From contig NZ_JACARE010000021.1 in assembly GCF_013386765.1 (NCBI RefSeq), positions 62,001 to 126,000 of the forward strand: a stretch of 64,000 bases of DNA, given 5' to 3'. The stretch's first letter is position 1. Every line of letters begins with the position of its first letter. This DNA is from Pseudomonas yamanorum. GTDB taxonomy: Bacteria; Pseudomonadota; Gammaproteobacteria; Pseudomonadales; Pseudomonadaceae. Shown one piece after another: positions 16,984 through 25,012 of this stretch. A model generated the notes under the pieces. The model worked only from the letters and a program-made list of their open reading frames with translations. It was not told the origin of the DNA and did not search any database. Made by a program: the position numbers and the translations under genes.

Positions 16984-17771
16984 AGCGCCAGCTTGAAGCC
17001 GATCATCACCAGCATAAACGCCAGGCAAGGACGCAATATCCCGTCCGGGACCTTGCCGGCCATGTGGCTGCCGACATAAATCCCCGGCAGCGATCCCAGC
17101 AACAGGAAGCCGAGCAGCGTCCAGTCCATGTTGCCCATGCTCGCGTGGCCAAGGCCGGCGACCAGGGTCAGCGGCACGGCGTGGGCGATCTCCGTACCCA
17201 CCAGGCGCTTGGTGGCCAGGAACGGGTACAGGATAAACAGCGCCACGGTGCCCAGGGCGCCGGCACCGATGGAGGTCAGGGCCACCATGGTGCCGAGGAT
17301 CGCGCCGGTGACGATGGTCAGCGCATTGAGGTTGCGCGGCGCCATCTTGTAGTCGTCGCCGGCATGCCGCTGGGCGAAAGCCAGCAGCTTGTTCTTGAAC
17401 AGAATGGCGGTGGCCGTCAGCAGCAGCACCACGCCCAGGGACTGCTTGATCACCGCGTTCAAGGCGGCGGGATCGGTGTCCAGGCTCTTGAGGAACCACA
17501 AGGTCAGCAGCACCGCAGGCACGCTGCCCAGGGTCAGCCAACCGGTGATGGTCCAGTCGATGTTGCGATTCTTGCTGTGAACCAGCACCCCACCGGACTT
17601 GGTGATGGCGGCATACAACAGGTCGGTGCCCACGGCGGTGGCCGGGTTGATGCCGAACCACAAGAGGATCGGCGTCATCAACGAGCCGCCGCCAACACCG
17701 GTCATTCCCACGATAAATCCAACAATCAGGCCAGCAATCGAGAAACCAAAATTACCTACATCCATTACCAC
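16980..17771 (-). CDS. TSUP family permease (TauE/SafE type)
   Basis: A 263-residue inner-membrane protein with about eight hydrophobic segments. It shows the duplicated TSUP pattern: GFIVGMTGVGGGSLMTPIL near the N-terminus and TGAILGTMVALTSIGAGALGTVAL in the middle. The family exports sulfite or sulfonates. Its position next to sfnG/sfnB suggests removal of sulfite released from organosulfur compounds, but it is on the opposite strand from sfnB, so coregulation is not shown. Confidence 0.87.
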   Translation of the reverse strand: MVMDVGNFGFSIAGLIVGFIVGMTGVGGGSLMTPILLWFGINPATAVGTDLLYAAITKSGGVLVHSKNRNIDWTITGWLTLGSVPAVLLTLWFLKSLDTDPAALNAVIKQSLGVVLLLTATAILFKNKLLAFAQRHAGDDYKMAPRNLNALTIVTGAILGTMVALTSIGAGALGTVALFILYPFLATKRLVGTEIAHAVPLTLVAGLGHASMGNMDWTLLGFLLLGSLPGIYVGSHMAGKVPDGILRPCLAFMLVMIGFKLAL

Positions 17772-17847
17772 TACCTGCGGCCTTATAAAATTCTGGCCGC
17801 AGCATAGCGATTTTTCTTATAACGACTTATATCAATACGATCTGACT

Positions 17848-18627
17848 TTATGCCTTTTTCGTCAGGCGCTGGCTGCGATAGGCCTGAGTCTGGTACGGGA
17901 ATGCCACCGTCTCACGGCCGCGCAAGGCCGGATGCGTGTTGATCAGCGACTGCAGCTGCTCAGTGACAAGCGCCTTTTCCGCCGGCGGCAATGCGGCGAT
18001 AAAGCTCACCGAAAGGAAGCGATCCATGATCACTTCCTGGGGGCTGCCGACGTGGCTGTAGGGGAAGCAGGTCATTTCGGGCGCGGAAAAATACTCCGCG
18101 GTGAACGCTTCGCGCCAGCGCCCGGTGTGGAAGCGCGGGGTGTCGCCCTCGTAGGGCGTAATGATCTCGGTGATCGCCGCGACCCAGTCCACGGATTCGT
18201 CCCGCACGTTCCAGATCAAACCCAGCCGGCCTTCTGGCTTCAGCACCCGGTGGATTTCAGCCAGGGCCGCTTCCGTGGAGAACCAGTGGAACGCCTGGGC
18301 GCACACCAGCGCATCGGCGGTGGCCTCTTCAAGAGGAATGGCCTCGGCGGTGCCTGACAGCAGGCGCACGTCCGGCAGCTGTTTCTTCAACTGCGCGCCC
18401 ATCGCCTCTACCGGCTCGACCGCAATCAAGGTCGGCGCCACGGTGCTGAGCAAACGGGTGAACTTGCCAGTACCGGCACCCAGGTCGATAACGGTGGAGT
18501 GCGAGTTGATCTGCAGGGCGTCGGTCAACCAGCCCGTGAGTTGGCGTGGGTAATCCGGTCGGCCTTGGGCGTAGGTGACGGCCTGGGTAGAGAATCCCTG
18601 TTGAGCAGCCTTGTGAACACCGGTCAT
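17848..18627 (-). CDS. Class I SAM-dependent methyltransferase
   Basis: A 259-residue methyltransferase of the type 11 group. The SAM-binding motif I is VIDLGAGTGKFTRLL, with the acidic end of motif II at LIAVEPVEAMG and ALVCAQAFHWF after it. ATG at 18627 is chosen over 18699 because GGAGAG precedes it at good distance and the N-terminus GFSTQAVTYAQGRPDYP is the family's conserved start. The substrate is not evident. It is transcribed away from the DUF3455/sigma cluster. Confidence 0.85.
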   Translation of the reverse strand: MTGVHKAAQQGFSTQAVTYAQGRPDYPRQLTGWLTDALQINSHSTVIDLGAGTGKFTRLLSTVAPTLIAVEPVEAMGAQLKKQLPDVRLLSGTAEAIPLEEATADALVCAQAFHWFSTEAALAEIHRVLKPEGRLGLIWNVRDESVDWVAAITEIITPYEGDTPRFHTGRWREAFTAEYFSAPEMTCFPYSHVGSPQEVIMDRFLSVSFIAALPPAEKALVTEQLQSLINTHPALRGRETVAFPYQTQAYRSQRLTKKA

Positions 18628-18763
18628 CGCCAATCTCTCCTCTGGTAGTGCGGGGGCCACAGTGTGCGCCCTTGCCGAATTATTTTCTAATCGCTGCATC
18701 CGTTTGCGCGTGTCGTGGGTAGTACCGGTAGCAGCGCCTTGCTGCCCTTATGGAGAGACACCG

Positions 18764-19285
18764 ATGAACGCCAAAGCCCTGTTCTGCGTGACCTGCCTGT
18801 TCGCTGCTGCACCGACTGCCTTTGCCCAGACCGGTTTACCCGACAGCATCAAGGTGCCGGACGGTCACAAGGTGGCGATGGAAACCACCGGCGTCGGCGA
18901 AATCACCTACGAATGCCGTGACAAGGCCAATGCTGCTGGCCAGACCGAATGGTTTTTCGTCGGCCCCAAGGCCGTGCTCAATGACCGCAGCGGCCAGCAA
19001 GTCGGCAGCTACTTCGGCCCGCCCGCCACCTGGCAGGCCAAGGACGGCTCGAAAGTCACCGGCACCCAATTGGCCGTAGCGCCGTCGAGCCCCGGCAACC
19101 TGCCCTATCAACTGGTCAAGGCCAACCCCGCCGAAGGCAAGGGCGCGATGAGTGGCGTTGCCTACATTCAACGGGTCGCCCTTAAGGGTGGCGTGGCACC
19201 GAGCACCGAATGCACGGCGGCCAACAAGGGCAAGCAGCAAGTGGTGAAGTACCAGGCCGACTACATCTTCTGGGCGGCCAATTAA
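18764..19285 (+). CDS. Secreted DUF3455 protein
   Basis: A 173-residue exported protein of the DUF3455 family, function unknown. A signal peptide occupies residues 1-20 (cleavage after AFA). The mature part carries the family pattern VPDGHKVAMETTGVGEITYECR and a second cysteine in STECTAAN, possibly disulfide-bonded. ATG at 18764, 8 bases after GGAGAGA, is preferred to the longer 18662 start. It is followed by an ECF sigma and anti-sigma pair on the same strand. This resembles other ECF loci where a small secreted protein is a target or part of the operon. Confidence 0.82.
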   Translation: MNAKALFCVTCLFAAAPTAFAQTGLPDSIKVPDGHKVAMETTGVGEITYECRDKANAAGQTEWFFVGPKAVLNDRSGQQVGSYFGPPATWQAKDGSKVTGTQLAVAPSSPGNLPYQLVKANPAEGKGAMSGVAYIQRVALKGGVAPSTECTAANKGKQQVVKYQADYIFWAAN

Positions 19286-19356
19286 GTAAAGTCGTCTACG
19301 CTGCTGCGAAAGCGCCCCGGGTTCACTACCGGGGCATCCACCGGGAAACCCTGTCC

Positions 19357-19884
19357 TTGCCTGAAGCCGATTTTGAGTATGAAGCCTGCCTGCTGGCCTG
19401 CGCCCGGGGCGATCAACCGGCCCTGCGCCGCCTGTATCAACAGGAAAGCAGCCGGCTGCTGGGCGTTGCGTTGCGCATCGTGCGCGACAAGGCCCTGGCC
19501 GAAGACATCGTGCATGACGCTTTTATCAAGATCTGGAATGGAGCCGCCAGTTTTGACCCGCACAAAGGCTCGGCCCGCGGTTGGGTCTATAGCGTGACCA
19601 GGCACCTGGCCCTGAATGCGGTGCGCAGCACCGGACGCGAAGTGCCCCTCGACGAAGAACATGAAACCCCGGAGCACACCGACACCTTCGAGTATCAGGC
19701 GCGCTCGGGACGCATCTACAGCTGCCTCGAACAACTCGACCCGGCCCGCCGCAACTGCATCCTGCATGCGTATGTAGACGGTTATTCCCACAGCGAAATC
19801 GCGCACAAACTCGGCACCCCGCTGGGCACCGTGAAAGCGTGGATCAAACGCAGCCTCGCGGCATTGCGTGAGTGCATGGCATGA
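19357..19884 (+). CDS. ECF-family RNA polymerase sigma factor
   Basis: An extracytoplasmic-function sigma factor of about 175 residues. Region 2 is clear in LRIVRDKALAEDIVHDAFIKIWNGAASF and region 4 in YVDGYSHSEIAHKLGTPLGTVKAWIKRSLAAL. The frame is open upstream into DUF3455, but the natural start is probably TTG at 19357 (or CTG at 19351); no ATG fits, so the exact start is uncertain. The stop overlaps the anti-sigma ATG by 4 bases (ATGA), typical for a sigma/anti-sigma pair. Confidence 0.85.
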   Translation: MPEADFEYEACLLACARGDQPALRRLYQQESSRLLGVALRIVRDKALAEDIVHDAFIKIWNGAASFDPHKGSARGWVYSVTRHLALNAVRSTGREVPLDEEHETPEHTDTFEYQARSGRIYSCLEQLDPARRNCILHAYVDGYSHSEIAHKLGTPLGTVKAWIKRSLAALRECMA

Positions 19885-20564
19885 ACAGCATCGACGAACT
19901 GGCCAGCGAATATGTGCTGGGCACCTTGCCCGCCGCGCAGCGTGCCGAGGTGGAACAACGCCTGGCTACCGACGCCGAGTTGCGTGCAGCGGTGGACGCC
20001 TGGGAGCAGCGCCTGTTGCCATTGACCGAGCAGGCCGACCCCGTCACGCCATCGGTTAATTTGTGGCGACGTATCGAGCGCAGCCTGGGGCATTCCGTCC
20101 CTCAAGACTCAACGGTCTCATGGTGGAACCGGCTGTCTTTGTGGCGCGGACTGGCCGGTGCGGGCCTCGCGGCGAGTCTTGTATTGGCAACATTGCTGCT
20201 GACCCAGACAGCAACCATCAACCCGACCGCTTATGTGGTGGTGCTGGTCGCACCGCAAAGCCAGGCACCGGGTTGGGTGATACAGGCGAGTAATACCCAG
20301 GAAATCCAGCTGATCCCCCTGGGCATCATGGAAGTACCGGCAGACAAGACCCTGCAGTTCTGGACCAAGGGCGAAGACTGGCAAGGCCCGGTGTCGCTGG
20401 GGCTGGTCAAGCCCGGGCAATCGCTGTCGGTGCCCCTGGACAAACTGCCGCCACTGGCGCCCAACCAACTGTTTGAGCTGACCCTGGAAAACCCCGGCGG
20501 ATCGAAAACCGGCAAGCCGACAGGTCCGATTCAGGCAATCGGCCGGGCCGTTAAAGTAATCTGA
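19881..20564 (+). CDS. RskA-type anti-sigma factor
   Basis: A 227-residue membrane-bound anti-sigma factor. The cytoplasmic N-terminus IDELASEYVLGTLPAAQRAEVEQRL is the anti-sigma-K pattern. One membrane helix follows at about residues 91-110 (AGAGLAASLVLATLLLTQTA), then a periplasmic RskA domain of about 115 residues. It contains no zinc HxxxCxxC motif, as expected for the RskA group. The ATG at 19881 overlapping the sigma TGA is preferred to that at 19872. Confidence 0.87.
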   Translation: MNSIDELASEYVLGTLPAAQRAEVEQRLATDAELRAAVDAWEQRLLPLTEQADPVTPSVNLWRRIERSLGHSVPQDSTVSWWNRLSLWRGLAGAGLAASLVLATLLLTQTATINPTAYVVVLVAPQSQAPGWVIQASNTQEIQLIPLGIMEVPADKTLQFWTKGEDWQGPVSLGLVKPGQSLSVPLDKLPPLAPNQLFELTLENPGGSKTGKPTGPIQAIGRAVKVI

Positions 20565-20678
20565 ACGTAATGCAATGTTGTGGAAGGCCAATTCGCGCCA
20601 TTGCATTACATGTCAGCGCGGTAGCAGCACCTGCACGCTATAGAATCAGCCTCGAAAATCCGGCCCTGTGGACCCTTT

Positions 20679-21932
20679 ATGCCTTCCAAGCCCCGCTCTT
20701 TGCTGATTCTCGCCCTGGTGGTCATCTTCACCGGTATCGGCGCCGGCATCGGCGGCATGCTCCTGGCGTTGCTGCTGCACGGCATCCAGCACCTGGCCTA
20801 CGGCTACAGCCTCGACAGCCTGATCAGCCACGAAACCTTTTTGCTCGGCGTCACTGCCGCCGCGCCTGAACGCCGGGTGCTGGTGCTGATCACCTGCGGC
20901 CTGGTGGCGGGCGTGGGCTGGTGGTTGATCTACCGCTATGGCCGGCCGTTGGTGAGCATCAAACAAGCAGTCTCGGCCCAGGCGCCGATCATGCCGCCCA
21001 AGACCACCCTCGCCCACGCCGTGCTGCAAATCATCACCGTTGCCCTCGGCTCCCCCCTGGGCCGTGAAGTGGCGCCAAGGGAAGTCGGCGCGCTGGCGGC
21101 CACCTGGTTATCACAGCGGGCACGCCTGGCGCCGGACATGCACCGGCTGATCGTCGCCTGCGGCGCGGGCGCCGGCTTGGCGGCGGTGTACAACGTGCCG
21201 CTGGGGGGCGCGGTGTTTGTGCTCGAAGTGTTGGTGGGTGTGTTCAGTTGGCCGGCGGCGGTGATTGCGTTGACCACCTCGGCCATCGGTGCGTCGGTGG
21301 CCTGGATTGGTTTGGGCGCAGAGTCACAATACGTGGTGCCGCACTTTGTGCTCAGCCCCGGCTTGATCGCCTGGGCGCTGGCCTGCGGCCCGGTGTTTGG
21401 CCTGGCTGCCTACGGTTTCACTCGGCTGACCGGCGCGGCCCGCAACAACGCCGCCCGAGGCTGGCGACTGCCGGTGCTGTCGTTGATCAACTTCAGCATC
21501 ATCGGTGGCCTGGCGATTTTCCTGCCGCAGATTCTCGGCAACGGCAAAGGCCCGGCGCAGCTGGGTTTCGACAATGAACTGAGCATCGCCCTCGCCGCCG
21601 TACTGCTGGTGGTCAAGGTGCTGATCACCGCCAGCAGCCTGCGCGCCGGTGCCGAAGGCGGCCTGCTGACCCCGGCGCTGGCCAACGGCGCTTTGCTGGC
21701 GATCATCCTCGGCGGCGCCTGGAGCCTGCTGTGGCCCGGCGTGCCGCTGGGGGCCTTCGCGATCATTGGCGCGGCGGCGTTCCTGGCGTCGAGCATGAGC
21801 ATGCCCTTGACCGCAATTGTGCTGGTGGCGGAATTTACCCGCATCGACCACGACTTCCTGGTGCCGATCATCCTCGCCGTGGCGGGTTCGATGTGCATGA
21901 GCAAGCTGTGCGTGTTGTGGGAAAAGCGCTGA
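20679..21932 (+). CDS. ClC-type chloride channel/transporter with atypical selectivity region
   Basis: A 417-residue polytopic membrane protein of the ClC fold. The gating glutamate motif GREGP appears as LGREVAPREVGALAA, so the Glu is kept. The first selectivity motif GSGIP is not found where expected; the corresponding stretch reads RPLVSIKQAVSAQ. It is a divergent subfamily whose ion preference cannot be assumed. There are no CBS domains. No operon partner is evident: sigma/anti-sigma genes lie upstream after a 114-base gap. Confidence 0.82.
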   Translation: MPSKPRSLLILALVVIFTGIGAGIGGMLLALLLHGIQHLAYGYSLDSLISHETFLLGVTAAAPERRVLVLITCGLVAGVGWWLIYRYGRPLVSIKQAVSAQAPIMPPKTTLAHAVLQIITVALGSPLGREVAPREVGALAATWLSQRARLAPDMHRLIVACGAGAGLAAVYNVPLGGAVFVLEVLVGVFSWPAAVIALTTSAIGASVAWIGLGAESQYVVPHFVLSPGLIAWALACGPVFGLAAYGFTRLTGAARNNAARGWRLPVLSLINFSIIGGLAIFLPQILGNGKGPAQLGFDNELSIALAAVLLVVKVLITASSLRAGAEGGLLTPALANGALLAIILGGAWSLLWPGVPLGAFAIIGAAAFLASSMSMPLTAIVLVAEFTRIDHDFLVPIILAVAGSMCMSKLCVLWEKR

Positions 21933-22020
21933 AGAGGCTGGATTAAAAACCCGGCACGCGCCATCCTCCGCGCTTTAAGCCGCCCCTATCGGCGGCGCTC
22001 TACGCACAAAGGACATCTCC

Positions 22021-22575
22021 ATGCACGACCAACCCCTCGCCCCTGCCGATTTCGAGTTCATCGACGAAACCCTGCTCAAGTACGGCGACGATCATTCGGT
22101 GTTGAACCTGGCCGAGCTCGACGGTTACTTCACTGCTCTGGTCTCAAGCCCTGCGCAGGTGGACGTGGCCGAGTGGTTCCCCGGCATCTTTGGTGGGCAG
22201 AACCCGGATTGGGAAAGCCCGGAAGAAGCCAAGCGGTTTCTTGAACTGAGCGTGCGGCACATGAACGCTATCGCCACACAGTTGGCGACTGACGCCCAAG
22301 GATTCAAGGCGCGTTTCGAAGAAACCGAGCACCAGGGCCAGCCACTGACCCTGGCGGAAGAATGGTGCTTTGGTTATATCCGTGGCGCCGCGATCGGCAA
22401 CTGGCCAGAGCTGCCTGCCGAACAGGCCGGGCAGTTTGAGAAAATTTCCTGGTGTGCCGAGCAGGACAACTTTGAACTGCCGGCAGACCTGGATGTAAAT
22501 GCCCATCAGCAACGGGTTGCAGCGATCGAACCGGCGGCCCGTGTGTTGCACGATTACTGGTTGGCCCAGCGCTGA
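22021..22575 (+). CDS. UPF0149 (YgfB/YecA) family protein
   Basis: A 184-residue helical protein of the UPF0149 family. The pattern LNLAELDGYFTALVSSPAQVDVAEWFPGIFGG is characteristic, as is EEWCFGYIRGAAIG in the middle. It lacks the C-terminal zinc-binding SEC-C motif that longer YecA proteins carry. The function is unknown. ATG at 22021 has AAAGGA about 9 bases upstream. It is followed by a REP pair. Confidence 0.83.
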   Translation: MHDQPLAPADFEFIDETLLKYGDDHSVLNLAELDGYFTALVSSPAQVDVAEWFPGIFGGQNPDWESPEEAKRFLELSVRHMNAIATQLATDAQGFKARFEETEHQGQPLTLAEEWCFGYIRGAAIGNWPELPAEQAGQFEKISWCAEQDNFELPADLDVNAHQQRVAAIEPAARVLHDYWLAQR

Positions 22576-22600
22576 TTGAGCTTGTGCTGAACGCAACACC

Positions 22601-22710
22601 TGTGGCGAGGGAGCTTGCTCCCGCTGGGTGCGAAGCGCCCATGGTTTTTTAGGGCTGCTACGCAGCCCAGCGGGAGCAAGCTCCCTCGCCACAGCAAGCT
22701 CCCTCCCCAC
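22601..22710. repeat. REPIN (type GAGGGAGCTTGCTCCCGCTGGG)
   Basis: Two inverted REP copies: TGTGGCGAGGGAGCTTGCTC at 22601 and its reverse complement ending near 22694, separated by a T-rich centre. One extra half unit is added on the right (GCAAGCTCCCTCCCCAC). It lies between convergent genes. Confidence 0.88.
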
Positions 22711-22741
22711 ATTTATGTTGTTCCTCCAGGTTCAGTTGCGA

Positions 22742-23371
22742 CTATTTAAAGTCGACATCAAACGCCTGATAAAACGCATTGCCGGTGTTGGCCACGATCC
22801 ACATCAACACCAGCACATGCCGGCCCTTCTTGCCCTTGGGCAACGTCACTTGATGTTCGACCTTGGCTTTCAGTTCAGCCGAGTGCTGGTAATACGGTAC
22901 CTGGGTGTAGAAGTCCTCGTAGAACGGCTTGGCCTCCAATTGAGCCCGGCTGATGCGCTGCTTGGGGTCCCAGCCGTCCCGGGTAATCAGCCAGCGATAG
23001 CCACGGGTCACGTGCGCGGCGGTGTAGTCCCACTGCACCTTGAACACCTGGCCGGCTTCAACATTCAGCAACGGCCAGTTAAACGGGGTGTTGAGCTTTT
23101 TACCCATTTCTTCGTCGGTGAAGTTCACGCAGTCCCGGGCATCGGTCTTGCCGCCGCTGAGGATGTGCCCGTCTGCGGGTGGCGTGACGCTTTGATCGTC
23201 GGTTTCATAAGGCGCCGGAAACGGTCCGGCGCTGAGGGCCGGGAAGTTCTTGCCGCCTTCCATTTCATTGACTTGCCAGTTCTCCAGCAGCCCGCGTTCT
23301 ACCGCCACCGAGCCACGGCTGGCGGGGGTCACGACGCGACCATGCCTGAGTTGAGTCTGGGGTTTGTTCAT
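22742..23371 (-). CDS. AA10 lytic polysaccharide monooxygenase-like protein lacking a signal peptide
   Basis: A 209-residue copper monooxygenase-type protein. The AA10 pattern is complete: HGRVVTPASRG, PADGHI, the second brace histidine in WDYTAAHVTRGYRW, and the C-terminal NTGNAFYQAFDVDF. In this family the first His must be residue 1 after signal-peptide cleavage. Here it is residue 10, after MNKPQTQLR, which has no hydrophobic core. ATG at 23371 has a strong AAGGAG 8 bases upstream, and no frame upstream supplies a signal peptide. Export or N-terminal trimming must occur by another route, or the activity differs. Confidence 0.82.
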   Translation of the reverse strand: MNKPQTQLRHGRVVTPASRGSVAVERGLLENWQVNEMEGGKNFPALSAGPFPAPYETDDQSVTPPADGHILSGGKTDARDCVNFTDEEMGKKLNTPFNWPLLNVEAGQVFKVQWDYTAAHVTRGYRWLITRDGWDPKQRISRAQLEAKPFYEDFYTQVPYYQHSAELKAKVEHQVTLPKGKKGRHVLVLMWIVANTGNAFYQAFDVDFK

Positions 23372-23583
23372 TTCAGTCACTCCTTGATTGAAGACTTCCC
23401 GTCATGGGAAGCGCCTTGAACTTAGCCCACCCCGCCGGGTTGTCTACCCGACGGTTCTGTCAGACAAATCGCGCAACATCCTTGTTTTGCGGAGTTTTCT
23501 CAGCAGTCCTGCACCGGACCTGTCGTCCGTCCTACCCTGCAACAGGCGATCGGACTACAGCTGCTATCCATGAACACTTGTCC

Positions 23584-23937
23584 TCACGTGTTGAGGATCA
23601 TTTCAAACCCGCCATAGATCATCCGCTGCCCATCAAACGGCATCGGATTGACGTCTGCCTTCAGGCGCGGGTCGTCCATCACCTTACTCATTCCGGCATC
23701 ACGCACCTGGCGTGAAGGCCACACGATCCAGGAAAACACCACGGTTTCGTCGTCCTTGAGCTTTACCGCCATGGGAAACGACGTCACCTGCCCCTGGGGC
23801 ACATCATCACCCCAGCACTCAACGATATTCAGCGCACCATGCTCCTTGAACACCACGGCGGCGGCCTTGGCGTGCTGGATGAATTGTTCGCGTTTTGCGG
23901 TGGGTACCGCGATTACACAGCCATCTACGTACGACAT
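23584..23937 (-). CDS. DUF1428 domain protein
   Basis: A 117-residue ferredoxin-like-fold protein of the DUF1428 family, starting MSYVDGCVIAVPTAKREQF and containing the conserved FSWIVWPSRQVRDAGM and FDGQRMIYGGFE. The family is cytoplasmic and of unknown function, related to dimeric alpha-beta barrel proteins. ATG at 23937 is preferred to GTG at 23943 because AGGAG lies 8 bases before it. Confidence 0.85.
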   Translation of the reverse strand: MSYVDGCVIAVPTAKREQFIQHAKAAAVVFKEHGALNIVECWGDDVPQGQVTSFPMAVKLKDDETVVFSWIVWPSRQVRDAGMSKVMDDPRLKADVNPMPFDGQRMIYGGFEMILNT

Positions 23938-24111
23938 GATCACTCTCCTGATTCGACGGGTTGTTCTGTCTGTAGTCGATCAATCAGGCGCTCAATCGAC
24001 ATCAACGTGGGAAATGTCGACCAGTGGTGTTTTATCGATTGCGATGCCGGGCCGATTGTTGATATGACAGGCGCCTTCAATCAAAAAAACCGCTCAAAGG
24101 ACTGACCCGCC

Positions 24112-24912
24112 ATGACCGCCCACGCCACCGCCTTCCACGCCCTGCACCACGCCCAATTGCTGATCTTGCCCAACGTTGCCGATGCAGGCGGCGCACGCCT
24201 GGTGGCACAACTGGGCAGCCAGGCCGTTGCCACCAGCAGCGCAGCCGTCGCCTGGACCCACGGCTACAAGGACGGCAATCAACTGCCGCTGCCTTTGCTG
24301 GTGAGCACCGTCGAGTCCATCGCCCGCGTCATCGATGTGCCGCTGAGCGTGGACATCGAGGCGGGTTACTCCGACGACCCGGAGCAGGTGGGTCGGGTGA
24401 TCAAGGCCGTGATCGACGCGGGCGCCGTCGGCATCAACCTTGAAGACGGTGCCGGCACACCTGAATTGCTGGTCCGCAAAATCGAAGTCGCCCGGCGGGT
24501 TGCTGACAGCTGCGGTGTGAAGCTGTTTATCAACGCTCGCAGTGACGTGTATCTCAAAGGACTGGCGCCCGAGCCACAGCGCCTGGAAGAACTGCTCAAG
24601 CGCGCCGCGTTGTACCAGGCTGCTGGCGCCGATGGACTGTTTGCCGCGGGTATCCACCAGGAGCACGAAATCCGTCAGCTCTGCCAGGCGACGAGCTTGC
24701 CGGTCAACGTGCTGGCCTGGGCCGGCCTGCCCACCCCCGAGACGCTGCAAGCCTTGGGCGTGCGCCGCCTTACGGCGGGTTCGAGCATTGCCGAATTCCT
24801 GTACGGCGCCATGCACAGCCTGGCCGAAGGCTTCCTGCGGACCGGGCAACTGGATACGCACGAACTCAAGGCGTTCACCTATGGCGACTTGAATGGCCGC
24901 ATGGCGCCATAA
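24112..24912 (+). CDS. Isocitrate lyase/PEP mutase family protein
   Basis: A 266-residue TIM-barrel protein of the ICL/PEPM superfamily. Visible landmarks are the metal-binding DIEAGYSDDPEQVGRVI, GINLEDGAG, and INARSDVYL. The isocitrate lyase cysteine motif KKCGH is absent, so it is not a true isocitrate lyase. Carboxyvinyl-carboxyphosphonate or 2,3-dimethylmalate lyase-type C-C cleavage is possible, but the substrate is unknown. ATG at 24112 has AAAGGA upstream. It stands alone ahead of aroA. Confidence 0.82.
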   Translation: MTAHATAFHALHHAQLLILPNVADAGGARLVAQLGSQAVATSSAAVAWTHGYKDGNQLPLPLLVSTVESIARVIDVPLSVDIEAGYSDDPEQVGRVIKAVIDAGAVGINLEDGAGTPELLVRKIEVARRVADSCGVKLFINARSDVYLKGLAPEPQRLEELLKRAALYQAAGADGLFAAGIHQEHEIRQLCQATSLPVNVLAWAGLPTPETLQALGVRRLTAGSSIAEFLYGAMHSLAEGFLRTGQLDTHELKAFTYGDLNGRMAP

Positions 24913-25012
24913 CCTGCGACGTTCAACGATCCCCGCTCGACAACGGTAGCGTGTTTGGCCGATTATTCGTGTCCGCCAAACGCCACCCGCCTTGAAGCAG
25001 GAGCCTTGTACC

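Noticed and set aside
24112..24912. Isocitrate lyase (glyoxylate shunt)
   Set aside because: The 266-residue length and absence of KKCGH exclude true isocitrate lyase; only the superfamily is retained.
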